A stretch of DNA of 64,000 nucleotides from Desulfosporosinus shakirovi (GTDB lineage: Bacteria; Bacillota; Desulfitobacteriia; Desulfitobacteriales; Desulfitobacteriaceae), in the NCBI RefSeq assembly GCF_020595055.1, contig NZ_JAJDOO010000002.1, forward strand, positions 1-64,000. Reading direction: 5' to 3'. Made by a program: the position numbers and the translations under genes. The notes under the pieces were generated by a model. That model saw nothing but the letters and a program-made list of their open reading frames with translations. It had not been told where the DNA came from and made no database searches. This document shows, piece by piece, positions 18,572-27,160 of this stretch (position 1 is its first letter; every line of letters starts with the position of its first letter).

Positions 18572-18614
18572 AAAAGTCTTAGGCACATTTAAAGTAGTGC
18601 CTGAGACTTTTTTT
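18572..18614 (+). terminator. Terminator after the M23 peptidase gene
   Basis: Stem AAAAGTCTTAGGCAC (18572-18586) with GTGCCTGAGACTTTT (18597-18611), one wobble, followed by further T residues. Confidence 0.9.
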
Positions 18615-18719
18615 GTGTTATGCTCAACTTTGAAATCATGTCGCCCTTTATGCTTAAGTAAGCACTAATCTTGATGGCCTGTTCGGGTCGCGGACAGTGC
18701 ATTGTGTGGAAGTTTAACC

Positions 18720-18748
18720 TTGACACCCCGACAACTTATCTGTTATCA
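18720..18748 (+). promoter_or_regulatory. Promoter of the ehu leader
   Basis: Perfect -35 TTGACA (18720-18725), 17 bases, -10 TTATCA (18743-18748) with an upstream TG. Transcription would begin about 20 bases before the riboswitch. Confidence 0.7.
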
Positions 18749-18772
18749 TTGAGTTGTCAGTAAAGTATTGTT

Positions 18773-18892
18773 TGCCTTTAAGGCTGAATTTCTCAAAAGG
18801 AAAACGAGGGAACCGCTTTAGGGTTAGGCACCTAAGAATTAGGTATTTAATGCTTAAACCCCTGAGCCAATCGACTTCGTAAGCGGTTTGAA
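18773..18892 (+). promoter_or_regulatory. Probable c-di-AMP riboswitch (ydaO/yuaA type)
   Basis: The 270-base leader holds conserved blocks of the ydaO/yuaA class in order: GGCTGAAT (near 18782), AAAAGG then ACGAGGGAACCGCTTTA (18804-18820), and a 3' block GAGCCAATCGACTTCGTAAGC (18864-18884, read as two parts). AACCGCTT can pair with AAGCGGTT. The middle hairpin CACCTAA/TTAGGT is variable in the class. A weak terminator hairpin lies downstream. The regulated genes form an osmolyte-type transporter, a known target of this class. The fit is by eye. Confidence 0.65.
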
Positions 18893-18917
18893 TTATTTTG
18901 ATGCGTTTTTATCTTTT

Positions 18918-18945
18918 GGGAACCGAAAATGGTTCTCTTTAATTT
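18918..18945 (+). terminator. Candidate expression-platform terminator
   Basis: GGGAACC (18918-18924) and GGTTCTC (18931-18937) form a 7-bp stem with one wobble, followed by TTTAATTTT. It lies between the riboswitch and the ehuB start and would give transcriptional control. Confidence 0.5.
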
Positions 18946-19026
18946 TGCCTTTGCTGCCATGCTTTATTTATGGCAAAGGGCAGGGAATCAACACCCTTAA
19001 TCTGGTATAATTTGGAAGGAGATTGA

Positions 19027-19914
19027 ATGATGAAACGATTTAAAAGACTTCTCGCAGTTACCTTAGCTTTATCCCTTTTTGGATTAGCAGGTTGCGGAGC
19101 ATCGGAGACTGAGAGTAATGCTAAATCTGCCTTAGAAACCGCAAAAGAAAGAGGATATGTGGTTGTTGGATTTGCCAATGAAAAGCCTTATGCGTATCAA
19201 ACACCAGACGGAAAGCTCACTGGAGAAGCAGTAGAAGTTGCAAGGACAGCTCTCGAAAATATGGGTATTAATGAAATGAGAGGAGAATTAACTGAGTTTG
19301 CTTCTCTGATCCCCGGACTTAATGCCAAGCGCTTTGACATGATTACTGCTGGTATGTTCATTAATCCGGAAAGGGCAAAAGAAGTAGATTTTGCTAATCC
19401 TGAGTATAGTATTGGAGAGGGGATTGCCGTTAAGAAAGGAAATCCCCTTGATATTCACAGTTACGAAGATATCGCAGCTAATCCCGAAGCAAAAATTGCC
19501 GTTCCCGGAGGAGCGATTGAGTATGATTATCTCCTGAAATCTGGAGTTCCACTGAAGCAAATTATGACTGTTCCAGATATGCCGGCTGCCTTATCCGCTC
19601 TCCAATCCGGACGTGCTGATGCCCTTACTGCCACTGGCCCATCTGTCCAAGCAACTCTTGAAACTGCAAACAATCCGGATTTAGAAAGAGTCATGGACTT
19701 TAAGCAACCGATTATTGACGGCACCGAAGTCCTTGGTTATGGTGCTACAGCCTTCCGCAAAGAAGATAAGGATTTCCGTGAGGCTTTTAACAGTGAACTT
19801 GAAAAACTTAAAATATCCGGTGAGTTGCTGAAGATCATTTCTCCCTTCGGATTTACCGAACAAGAGCTACCTGGTGATAAAACGGCTGAAGAATTAAGCA
19901 AAGCCGTAAGCTAG
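19027..19914 (+). CDS. ehuB: Ectoine/hydroxyectoine-type ABC transporter, binding lipoprotein
   Basis: 295 residues; lipobox LAGC places it outside the membrane as a lipoprotein. The body matches the EhuB branch of family 3 solute-binding proteins: GYVVVGFANEKPYAYQTPDG, GEAVEVARTALE, TEFASLIPGLNAKRFDMITAGM and PERAKEVDFANP. GGAAGGAG precedes the ATG. It heads a four-gene operon in the order binding protein, two permeases, ATPase, as in known ehu operons. The exact ligand (ectoine, hydroxyectoine or an amino acid) is inferred from family. Confidence 0.8.
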   Translation: MMKRFKRLLAVTLALSLFGLAGCGASETESNAKSALETAKERGYVVVGFANEKPYAYQTPDGKLTGEAVEVARTALENMGINEMRGELTEFASLIPGLNAKRFDMITAGMFINPERAKEVDFANPEYSIGEGIAVKKGNPLDIHSYEDIAANPEAKIAVPGGAIEYDYLLKSGVPLKQIMTVPDMPAALSALQSGRADALTATGPSVQATLETANNPDLERVMDFKQPIIDGTEVLGYGATAFRKEDKDFREAFNSELEKLKISGELLKIISPFGFTEQELPGDKTAEELSKAVS

Positions 19915-19990
19915 TTGATTTCTAGCCATAATTTCTAAGAGTGGAAAAAGTGGTATCTAAAACCTTTCCGAAAGGGGTCGGTGTGAACCT

Positions 19991-20632
19991 ATGTGGTTTG
20001 ATATTCTCCCTTCTTTCTGGGAGGGAACAAAAATAACGATTGAACTAACGCTATTCTCCGCTGTTATTGCCTTTTTTCTCGCTTTTGCGGCAGGATTTGG
20101 TCGGCTTTCAAAATTCAGAGCAGTCCGTTTGTTAGCTGCAACCTATGTCGAGGTTTTTAGAGGAACATCTTTGTTTGTTCAACTCTTCTGGATATACTTT
20201 GCTTTGCCGCTGTTTGGAATTATGTTGCCAAAAATGGTCGCCGGTGTATTGGCGCTCTCCCTTAATGCAGGTGCCTATGGGTCTGAGATTGTGCGCAGTA
20301 CTCTTATTTCAGTGCCTAAAGGACAATCGGAAGCAGCTATCGCCCTTAATATGACTCCTTGGCAAAGAACCCGGTTGGTTATATTGCCACAAGCTTTAGT
20401 AATGATGCTTCCGGCCTTCGGCAATCTAATAATCGAATTGCTTAAAGGCACTGCACTTGTGTCCCTGATAACCCTTTCAGACTTGACATTTGTTGCTACA
20501 GTTCTCAATTCCTCAATTATGCGACCAACCGAAATATTTTCAGTCTTGTTAATCATCTATTTTGTCATCTCCCTGCCCTTCACTAAAGGGATTCAGTGGA
20601 TTGAACACAGGTTATCTGCGGGGAGGTATTAA
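19991..20632 (+). CDS. ehuC: Ectoine-type ABC transporter permease EhuC
   Basis: 213-residue His/Gln-permease-type membrane protein with about five helices and the ATPase-contact loop GQSEAAIALNMTPWQRTR. It follows ehuB by 76 bases and precedes ehuD by two. It forms half of the transmembrane channel. Confidence 0.8.
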   Translation: MWFDILPSFWEGTKITIELTLFSAVIAFFLAFAAGFGRLSKFRAVRLLAATYVEVFRGTSLFVQLFWIYFALPLFGIMLPKMVAGVLALSLNAGAYGSEIVRSTLISVPKGQSEAAIALNMTPWQRTRLVILPQALVMMLPAFGNLIIELLKGTALVSLITLSDLTFVATVLNSSIMRPTEIFSVLLIIYFVISLPFTKGIQWIEHRLSAGRY

Positions 20633-20634
20633 GT

Positions 20635-21285
20635 ATGTGGAACTGGGAATATGCTATCAAGATCTTACCCGAAATTTTAAAAGCATTGAAAATAACTATT
20701 TCTGCCACTTTTGTCGCCTTTGTTGTTGCTTTAGTTGTGGGGCTGATGCTGACTCTTGCCCGCAGATCCAATTTTAAACCGCTCTCCTTATTTGCGGGTG
20801 GGTTTGTGGGGTTTGTCAGAAGTACTCCTCTTTTAGTGCAACTATATTTTATCTTCTATGTCCTGCCTGAGTATGGACTTTCCCTTACTCCTTTTGTTGC
20901 TGGGGTTATTGGTTTAGGACTTCACTATAGCACCTATCTTGCCGAGGTATATAGAGGAGGAATTGAGTCAATTCCTCCTGGACAATGGGAAGCGGCTAAA
21001 GCACTTAATTTTTCTACCCTCAATACATGGAAGAAGATTATTTTGCCCCAATCCATTCCGCCTGTAATACCTGTAATGGGGAACTATCTAATAACTATGT
21101 TTAAAGAAACTCCCATACTCTCAGCGATTACGCTAGTTGAGATAATGCAAACAGCTAAGATGCTTGGTTCTCACTCATTCCGCTATCTGGAAGCTTTTAC
21201 AATAGTGGGAGTGCTGTTCCTGGTATTGAGTTATTCATCCTCGCTTATGGTGAGGCGCTTGGAAGTTCGACTAAATCTCAGATAG
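20635..21285 (+). CDS. ehuD: Ectoine-type ABC transporter permease EhuD
   Basis: 216-residue second permease of the pair, with the EAA-type loop GQWEAAKALNFSTLNTWKK and five predicted helices. GGGGAGG within the end of ehuC serves as its ribosome site. It should dimerise with EhuC. Confidence 0.8.
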   Translation: MWNWEYAIKILPEILKALKITISATFVAFVVALVVGLMLTLARRSNFKPLSLFAGGFVGFVRSTPLLVQLYFIFYVLPEYGLSLTPFVAGVIGLGLHYSTYLAEVYRGGIESIPPGQWEAAKALNFSTLNTWKKIILPQSIPPVIPVMGNYLITMFKETPILSAITLVEIMQTAKMLGSHSFRYLEAFTIVGVLFLVLSYSSSLMVRRLEVRLNLR

Positions 21286-21321
21286 CCTTTAGTGAGAAAA
21301 ACTTTGAAGGAGGTTAATCGT

Positions 21322-22167
21322 ATGAGTGTACCACTGAAATTAATCTATAATGAGGACCCAACCAAAAATATTGGAAGCGAAGTTCGTAAGAATATAGTGC
21401 GTCCGATTGTCACTTATAACAATATCAGTAAGTCATATGGTGATCTTCAAGTTCTAAAGAATATCGATCTTGAGATTGCACCCGGTGAAAAGGTAGCTTT
21501 AATTGGACCCAGTGGATCGGGTAAAACAACTTTAGCCCGTCTGCTCATGACCTTGGAAGAACCAACTTCCGGTACGATTGAAGTTGAAGGGGAAATGCTC
21601 TGGCATCAGAGAGTGAACGATAAACTGATTAAGGCCAACGAAAAACATCTTCATCAAGTACGGGGTAACATCGGTATGGTCTTTCAGCACTTTAACCTTT
21701 TCCCACATATGACAATTTTACGCAACGTCATGGAAGCCCCTCGAAATGTGCTGGGACTAAGTAAAGATGAAGCTAAAGAACGGGCTGTGAAGATGCTTGA
21801 ACAAGTAGGGCTCTCGAGCAAAATTGATGCCTACCCTGCACAGCTTTCCGGAGGACAGAAACAACGTGTAGCAATTGCTCGTGCTCTGGTTATGCGCCCG
21901 AAAGTGATGCTTTTTGATGAGCCAACTTCGGCACTCGATCCGGAGTTAGTCGGTGAAGTTTTGGAAGTGATAAAAGCGATCGCTTCTGAAGGAGAAATGG
22001 CGATGCTTTTGATCACCCATGAAATGGACTTTGCAAAGGACGTAGCAGATCGAATTTTGTTCTTTGATCAAGGGAAGATTATTGAACAAGGCCCACCGAA
22101 GAAGATATTTAATAATCCTGAAAGCGAACGATTACAAACATTTTTAAGCAGATTTAATAGGCATTAA
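21322..22167 (+). CDS. ehuA: Ectoine-type ABC transporter ATPase EhuA
   Basis: 281-residue ABC ATPase: Walker A GPSGSGKTT, Q-loop VFQHFNLFPH, signature LSGGQKQR, Walker [15 protein letters not shown] and switch ITHEMDFA. The ATG at 21322, eight bases after AAGGAGG, is preferred to a GTG at 21292. An N-terminal extension of about 30 residues precedes the ABC fold. Last gene of the operon, with a strong terminator five bases after the stop. Confidence 0.85.
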   Translation: MSVPLKLIYNEDPTKNIGSEVRKNIVRPIVTYNNISKSYGDLQVLKNIDLEIAPGEKVALIGPSGSGKTTLARLLMTLEEPTSGTIEVEGEMLWHQRVNDKLIKANEKHLHQVRGNIGMVFQHFNLFPHMTILRNVMEAPRNVLGLSKDEAKERAVKMLEQVGLSSKIDAYPAQLSGGQKQRVAIARALVMRPKVMLFDEPTSALDPELVGEVLEVIKAIASEGEMAMLLITHEMDFAKDVADRILFFDQGKIIEQGPPKKIFNNPESERLQTFLSRFNRH

Positions 22168-22171
22168 AATT

Positions 22172-22220
22172 AAATAATTAAAAAGCGGGCCATTTATTTG
22201 GCTCGCTTTTTAATTATTTT
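22172..22220 (+). terminator. Terminator of the ehu operon
   Basis: A 21-bp inverted repeat (22172-22192, 22199-22219; core AAAAAGCGGGCC with GGCTCGCTTTTT) flanked by AT-rich arms. Confidence 0.9.
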
Positions 22221-22308
22221 GTCCTGAAAAATGTACGCTTTTTACTAATTTCGACAGTTATAAACATTGAAGTATATAACCCCCTATAGGTATGTTGAAA
22301 CTTTCCTA

Positions 22309-22337
22309 TTGTCAATTGCCCCGATTTATGATACATA
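22309..22337 (+). promoter_or_regulatory. Possible promoter of the Fe-S/cytochrome b pair
   Basis: TTGTCA (22309-22314), 17 bases, TACATA (22332-22337), in a strongly AT-rich stretch before the gene at 22369. Confidence 0.4.
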
Positions 22338-22368
22338 TATAATATAATACGTATGGGGGGTATGGGGG

Positions 22369-23445
22369 ATGAAGGATGATGGTATTATTTCTCGCAGAAC
22401 ATTTTTTAAGCGAACTACGGCGGCCGGTTTACTTGGAGCATTAGCAGCAACCGGTCTTAACAAGCCTGTTCAGGCCGCAGGTTTAAGTAACGGAAAGTTG
22501 GGTACTCTGATTGATCTATCAAAGTGTGACGGGTGTAAAAATTATGGCACACCACTTTGTGTCGAAGCATGTGGTAAGCATAATCAGGAACGATTCCCGG
22601 AGCCGCAAAAGCCTTTGAAAAAATACTGGCCACAAGATAAAGTTGAAGACTGGTCTAATAAGCGAGATCTCAAAAGCCGCTTGACTCCTTATAATTGGAC
22701 GTTTGTCGATCATGTTAAAGTTAAGCATAACGGGGTCGAGCAAGAAGTCTATGTTCCAAGACGATGTATGCATTGTGATAATCCGACCTGCTCAAAGTTG
22801 TGTCCTTTCAGCGCGATCACTAAAGATACCACCGGGGCTGTATCCATTGATGATGAAATATGCTTTGGAGGGGCAAAATGTCGTGACGTATGTCCATGGG
22901 GCATTCCCCAACGTCAAGCCGGAGTTGGAATTTACTTGGATATTGCACCGGACTTAGCTGGTGGTGGAGTCATGTATAAGTGTGATATGTGTGTTGATCT
23001 TTTGTCAGAAGGCAAAAAACCCGCTTGCGTAAGTGCCTGCCCCACAGGTGCCATTTCGATTGGTCCCAGAGATGACATAAGAAACCTTGCTTACGAAAAG
23101 GCTAAAGAAATTAATGGTTATGTCTATGGGGATAAAGAAAATGGAGGAACCGCAACTCTTTATGTTTCTGCAATTCCCTTTGAGATGATCGATGCTGCGA
23201 TTAAGGCGGACAAAGCGACCAAAAAAGATACTGCCCCAGGTCGTCCTGGTATGCCTGTTAATGTTGAAAATTATCTTTCTACAGGAAAAGGAATGTTTAT
23301 CAGTACGCTAATGGCTCCATTCGCTGGGGCGGCAGTTGCCGGTTTGACTGCTTATCGAACTATAAAAGGGGATAAAGCAAAACGAATACAGCATAACTCG
23401 ACCAATCAAGGAGGGGAGAATAACGATGGCGAAGAAAATATCTAA
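22369..23445 (+). CDS. Tat-exported 4Fe-4S subunit (FdnH/HybA-like)
   Basis: 358 residues. The Tat signal SRRTFFK at 8-14 and the Ala-rich stretch predict export. The Cys motifs are CDGCKNYGTPLCVEAC, CMHCDNPTCSKLC, a third centred on CFGGAKCRDVC, and CDMC...CVSAC. A C-terminal hydrophobic segment (about 310-335) anchors it. GGGGGG lies eight bases before the ATG. The frame overlaps the cytochrome b gene by 20 bases. It would link that cytochrome to an exported dehydrogenase or reductase, but no catalytic subunit is adjacent. Confidence 0.82.
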   Translation: MKDDGIISRRTFFKRTTAAGLLGALAATGLNKPVQAAGLSNGKLGTLIDLSKCDGCKNYGTPLCVEACGKHNQERFPEPQKPLKKYWPQDKVEDWSNKRDLKSRLTPYNWTFVDHVKVKHNGVEQEVYVPRRCMHCDNPTCSKLCPFSAITKDTTGAVSIDDEICFGGAKCRDVCPWGIPQRQAGVGIYLDIAPDLAGGGVMYKCDMCVDLLSEGKKPACVSACPTGAISIGPRDDIRNLAYEKAKEINGYVYGDKENGGTATLYVSAIPFEMIDAAIKADKATKKDTAPGRPGMPVNVENYLSTGKGMFISTLMAPFAGAAVAGLTAYRTIKGDKAKRIQHNSTNQGGENNDGEENI

Positions 23446-24193
23446 CACAAAGCAAAATAAAATTTCACGACAAAGTCTTGCCAATCGGTTTGTCCACTGG
23501 ACAACTGCTCTCTCGGTTCTATTGCTTATTATCACGGGCTTAGGGCAACTTCCCTTGTATACTCGGTACAATGTCACAAAGTTGCCGGGTGCGGAATGGC
23601 TTGGAGATTATTTTATTACCATTAATCTGCATTATCTGGGTGCGCTTGGGTTATTGTTTGCCGCATTTTTCCATGTTGTATATGCATTTGCCCGCCGAGA
23701 GTTTGATATCTTCCCACGTAAGGGTGATATGAAAGAATCTTATCTGATTATTAAAGCAATGCTAACCAAAGGTAAGGAGCCCGCTTCGGATAAATACCTA
23801 GCCGAACAACGTGTAGCTTATTTGTTTATCGGGATAAGTCTTCTCTTATTGATTGTTACGGGTTTAGTTAAGACTTTTAAGAATGTTCCAGGTACAGAAC
23901 TTTCACATTCTTTCTTGTATTGGAACACTGCATTGCATAACCTGGGTACGGGCTTAATTATCTTTGGCATAATTGGGCACTTAGCGGCATTTTTGCTTAA
24001 AGAAAACCGCCCGCTTCTTCCGGGAATGTTCACGGGGTCAATTAACCGGGAGTATGTCAAACATCGTCATAGTCTTTGGTATGCAAAACTCCTTCGCGAT
24101 GGAGAAATCAATGAATCTCATCTCGATGTATCAGAAACTCGTATTCCCTCGGTGGATTCGAGACACGATAATTATAAGAATCAGTCCCAGTAG
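23426..24193 (+). CDS. Cytochrome b subunit (formate dehydrogenase gamma type)
   Basis: 255 residues, four membrane helices with His residues placed for two hemes b (RFVHWTTAL, NLHYLGAL, FFHVVYAF, ALHNLG and GHLAAF). It resembles FdnI-type quinone-reactive subunits. It starts inside the end of the Fe-S gene, so the two are coupled. The C-terminal 60 residues are hydrophilic. A terminator follows. Confidence 0.82.
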   Translation: MAKKISNTKQNKISRQSLANRFVHWTTALSVLLLIITGLGQLPLYTRYNVTKLPGAEWLGDYFITINLHYLGALGLLFAAFFHVVYAFARREFDIFPRKGDMKESYLIIKAMLTKGKEPASDKYLAEQRVAYLFIGISLLLLIVTGLVKTFKNVPGTELSHSFLYWNTALHNLGTGLIIFGIIGHLAAFLLKENRPLLPGMFTGSINREYVKHRHSLWYAKLLRDGEINESHLDVSETRIPSVDSRHDNYKNQSQ

Positions 24194-24210
24194 TCGGATT
24201 AACACAAAGG

Positions 24211-24246
24211 AAGAACTCCTCACAAATAGTCGTGAGGAGTTCTTTT
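24211..24246 (+). terminator. Terminator after the cytochrome b gene
   Basis: Stem AGAACTCCTCAC (24212-24223) with its complement (24232-24243), then TTT. The mirrored A-rich side may also serve the convergent crotonase gene. Confidence 0.85.
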
Positions 24247-24270
24247 GACAGTGTGGAGATGCTTCTAAGA

Positions 24271-25053
24271 TTATCTGCCCGTGAAGACAGGTTTTCTTTT
24301 TTCGAGAAAGGCTGTAACTGCTTCGCGTAAATCTTCCGTACCGCAACAAAATGTAGATTGAGACTGTTCGAAGAGCAATCCCGTCTGGACGCTGCTTTCA
24401 TTAGCTAAATTAATCCCTTTCTTAGCAAAACGAACTCCTGCTTGAGGGAAGCCAGCCATTTTATGGGCAAGCTTCATCGCTCGTTCATTAAGTTCTTCTT
24501 TTTTTACTAAAATTTCAACCAAGCCAATTCGCAATGCTTCTTCTGCATCAATTTCTTCACAGCCCATAATCAGTCGCTTTGCTTGTCCTATACCCACCAG
24601 ATGGGTCAAGCGGGTAGTTCCTCCCATATCGGGAGATAAACCAAATCGTACTTCAGGAAGAGAAAACTTAGCATTATCAGCGGCTATTCTAATATCGCAA
24701 CCGAGAATCAGTTCAGTAGCAGAACCATAGCACAGGCCGTTTATCGCGGCAATAACCGGGATAGGAAGCTCCTGCCAGAAAGAGTACAAATTTTGCAGCC
24801 ATACAAGGTTATCCATTATAAACTGGGAACTGACACTTTGTAAGAATTTAAGGTCAATTCCAGCAGAGAAGTTTTCACCATTAGCGTTTATTATGATTCC
24901 TGCCAGGTTATGGTCATTTAGGATTTCTTTTTGGATTTCCTCTAATTCATAAAGAAAATCTGAACCAACTAAATTGAATCCTTTGGCATTATCAAGAGTT
25001 ATTATTCCGATTTTGCCATCCCTATTAAAGGCAAGACGTTTTCCATAGCTCAT
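24271..25053 (-). CDS. Enoyl-CoA hydratase/isomerase family protein
   Basis: 260-residue crotonase-fold protein. The oxyanion-hole segment GENFSAGIDLKFL (about 58-70) and the second motif GLCYGSATELILGCDIR are clear, followed by FSLPEVRFGLSPDMGGTTRL with the Glu often used in hydratases. GGGGGA lies upstream of the ATG at 25053. It stands alone, so the CoA substrate is unknown. Confidence 0.87.
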   Translation of the reverse strand: MSYGKRLAFNRDGKIGIITLDNAKGFNLVGSDFLYELEEIQKEILNDHNLAGIIINANGENFSAGIDLKFLQSVSSQFIMDNLVWLQNLYSFWQELPIPVIAAINGLCYGSATELILGCDIRIAADNAKFSLPEVRFGLSPDMGGTTRLTHLVGIGQAKRLIMGCEEIDAEEALRIGLVEILVKKEELNERAMKLAHKMAGFPQAGVRFAKKGINLANESSVQTGLLFEQSQSTFCCGTEDLREAVTAFLEKRKPVFTGR

Positions 25054-25207
25054 TTTTTTATTCCCCCATTTCTATTGCATTCTTGTCTATTTGTACTGTA
25101 ATATATTTTAACTGGAAAATCTATGCTATTTGGGACTGATTAAGCAAATAAATGAATTAAAATTCATTTGCTAAGTATATATTTAAGACAAATCGTACAA
25201 GTAGTTA

Positions 25208-25436
25208 TCCCGTTTCAGCTAAAGCTGAACATCGAGACTTCGGTGACGTAAGTCTCCGGTGGAGACTTACGCCGAAGGCGCAGATCCACATACAAATACT
25301 TCGCGCCCTAGGATGGAGTCTACCTCCTTCGCGCCAAGTGATCTGATTGGGAAAGGCGCTCGGCGGTACTCTCCACCGGAGACTATCGTCACCGAAGTAG
25401 AATAACGAACACCCACTTGAAGAAGTAGGAGTATAG
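25208..25436. repeat. Dispersed palindromic repeat, copy 1
   Basis: Noncoding element of about 230 bases. It contains a perfect stem CGTAAGTCTCC (25247-25257, 25261-25271). The block ACTTCGGTGACG...AGTCTCCGGTGGAGA near 25236 recurs inverted near 25370-25400, so the element is flanked by inverted arms. 25219-25244 (CTAAAGCTGAACATCGAG then ACTTCGGT) is identical to the complement of sequence near 46552-46577, and its right end matches 46473-46520 with few changes. No coding frame is seen. This fills the gap 25054-25597. Confidence 0.8.
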
Positions 25437-25597
25437 GAATTGATTAAATAAACTAAGTATATTTGCTTAGTAATGAGTAGAGTCTAGTTAGAATGGGGAT
25501 TAAAAAAATAAAGTGATGAGTATTTGTTGGATCGAGCTAAGATAAGTTACGAGTAGTAAAATGATAAGAAACAGGTTATAGAAAGAAAGGGTAAAAT

Positions 25598-25939
25598 ATG
25601 AGAGTCATTATTGTTGAAGGGAAAACCGATAAACAACGTTTGCTTCAGATACTGGATGAACCAGTCGAGATAGTTTGTACATATGGAACCTTGGGTTTGG
25701 ATAAATTGGAAGAGTTGATAGCGAATTATAGTGATGATGAAGTATGTGTGCTCTTGGATGCAGATGATGCAGGGGATAAAGCCAGGCGGTTATTTAAACA
25801 AGAATTTCCTAATGTTCGGCACTTATACACCCACCGTATGTATCGAGAGGTGGCGACCACTCCGTTTAGTGTTTTGTCCAGGATTCTGGAGGGTGCTTAT
25901 TTTGCTGTAAAGATACCAGACGGTGAAGAACTATCTTGA
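25598..25939 (+). CDS. Small Toprim-domain protein
   Basis: 113 residues with both Toprim motifs: the Glu in VIIVEGKTD (3-11) and the DxD in LLDADDAGD (about 52-60). Toprim domains cut or join nucleic acid phosphodiesters with Mg. The size matches small stand-alone Toprim proteins of Firmicutes related to the RNase M5 N-terminus. The target is unknown. Confidence 0.8.
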   Translation: MRVIIVEGKTDKQRLLQILDEPVEIVCTYGTLGLDKLEELIANYSDDEVCVLLDADDAGDKARRLFKQEFPNVRHLYTHRMYREVATTPFSVLSRILEGAYFAVKIPDGEELS

Positions 25940-26047
25940 CAGTCATGAAATAACTCCACCTCTAAGGAATATTATTATTCAGAATAGTAGGAATTCGGTC
26001 GTTGGTGTAGAATAACTAGATTATATTACTTGAGAGGGTGGGGATTT

Positions 26048-26512
26048 ATGAATGACTTAGCGTTGGAAGCTCGTTCGCGTGCAGGTAGTAAATTCAGAAA
26101 TGGCCTAAATTGTTCTGAGTCAATTGTTCATACTTTTAATGAGATGCTCAACAATCCAGTGAGTTCAGAGGCTTTAAAAATGGCTACTGGTTTTGGAGGA
26201 GGATTAGGGCATGCCGGTTGTATGTGTGGTGCCTTAACAGGCTCCGTCATGGTATTAGGAATTTTGAAGGGTCGATTTGTACCTGAAGAAGCTAGAGAGC
26301 CTGCTTATAACCTAGCTCACGACTTTCACGATCGATTCCTTAAAGAATACGGAGCAACTTGTTGCAGGGCTTTAAATCCCCATGAGTTTGACTCACAAGA
26401 GCATTTGCGCGGTTGTTTAAAACTTACCGGAGGGACGGCTAAGTTGCTGATGGAGTTCATTCGAGAAAAGGGATTAGTTGATACTGATTTTTCTTGGCCT
26501 ACTATAGCTTAA
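26048..26512 (+). CDS. C-GCAxxG-C-C family protein
   Basis: 154 residues with the Cys pattern that names the family: NCSES, GCMCGALTG, TCCR and GC near the end. The family is proposed to be redox or metal related, often near oxidoreductases; no activity is assigned. The ATG at 26048 fits GAGGGTGGGG upstream better than the in-frame start at 26030. A hairpin between the convergent genes follows. Confidence 0.85.
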   Translation: MNDLALEARSRAGSKFRNGLNCSESIVHTFNEMLNNPVSSEALKMATGFGGGLGHAGCMCGALTGSVMVLGILKGRFVPEEAREPAYNLAHDFHDRFLKEYGATCCRALNPHEFDSQEHLRGCLKLTGGTAKLLMEFIREKGLVDTDFSWPTIA

Positions 26513-26547
26513 GAGATATCTTAGGTTGTAACAGTACCCGTAATAAT

Positions 26548-26590
26548 AAGAGCAAGCAATTATCTTATGAACGATAAAATGCTTGCTCTT
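26548..26590. terminator. Shared terminator between convergent genes
   Basis: AAGAGCAAGCA (26548-26558) pairs with TGCTTGCTCTT (26580-26590); the loop of 21 bases may contain a second small stem (TTATC/GATAA). Confidence 0.7.
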
Positions 26591-26608
26591 TGTATGTCGC
26601 CATTTTCT

Positions 26609-26995
26609 CTAGTTATCTAGAAGCTGTGATTCAGGTTCTGCAGAAACGACCTCCACTTTAGGTTGGACCGGTTCATCACTTTGACTCACTATGATGTCAG
26701 TTTTTTTAGCCTTTAGAGATTCTTGAATAAAGGATTGAAGATCATCTGCTAACCGTTTTCCTTTTGTTGCGAGATCGGTTCCCTGATGTTTTAAGGTACC
26801 AGCATGATGAAGGGTGATGTCCCCGACACGTTCTAAAACAGTATCGGTTTTTTCATGGATACCTTGACGTAGTGCTTTTCCGCTTTTAGGGGCAAACATT
26901 AGGCCGACAACGGAGCCTACTAAGCCTCCAACAAGGGCGGCAACTGCGATCGTGCTGAGAGAAGGGCTCTGATTAGTTCTTAGAATCTTTTTCAT
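26609..26995 (-). CDS. YtxH-domain protein
   Basis: 128 residues: one Gly-rich membrane helix (about 16-36, VAALVGGLVGSVVGLMFAPKSG), the YtxH hallmark, then an amphipathic region and an acidic tail. YtxH proteins are general-stress associated in Bacillus; function unknown. GAGAGGATGAG precedes the start. Confidence 0.85.
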   Translation of the reverse strand: MKKILRTNQSPSLSTIAVAALVGGLVGSVVGLMFAPKSGKALRQGIHEKTDTVLERVGDITLHHAGTLKHQGTDLATKGKRLADDLQSFIQESLKAKKTDIIVSQSDEPVQPKVEVVSAEPESQLLDN

Positions 26996-27160
26996 ATTCT
27001 CATCCTCTCCTTACGTAAAATACATATTATGGTATGTGTGTATTTTTAATTATATCATGAGTTAATTCAGATCGTTACTTTTTAAACAAATTAACGTTTA
27101 ATAATTAGACATAGAAAGTAGAGTATGTATTTCATTTTGATGCTTTGTCAGGAGTTAAAA

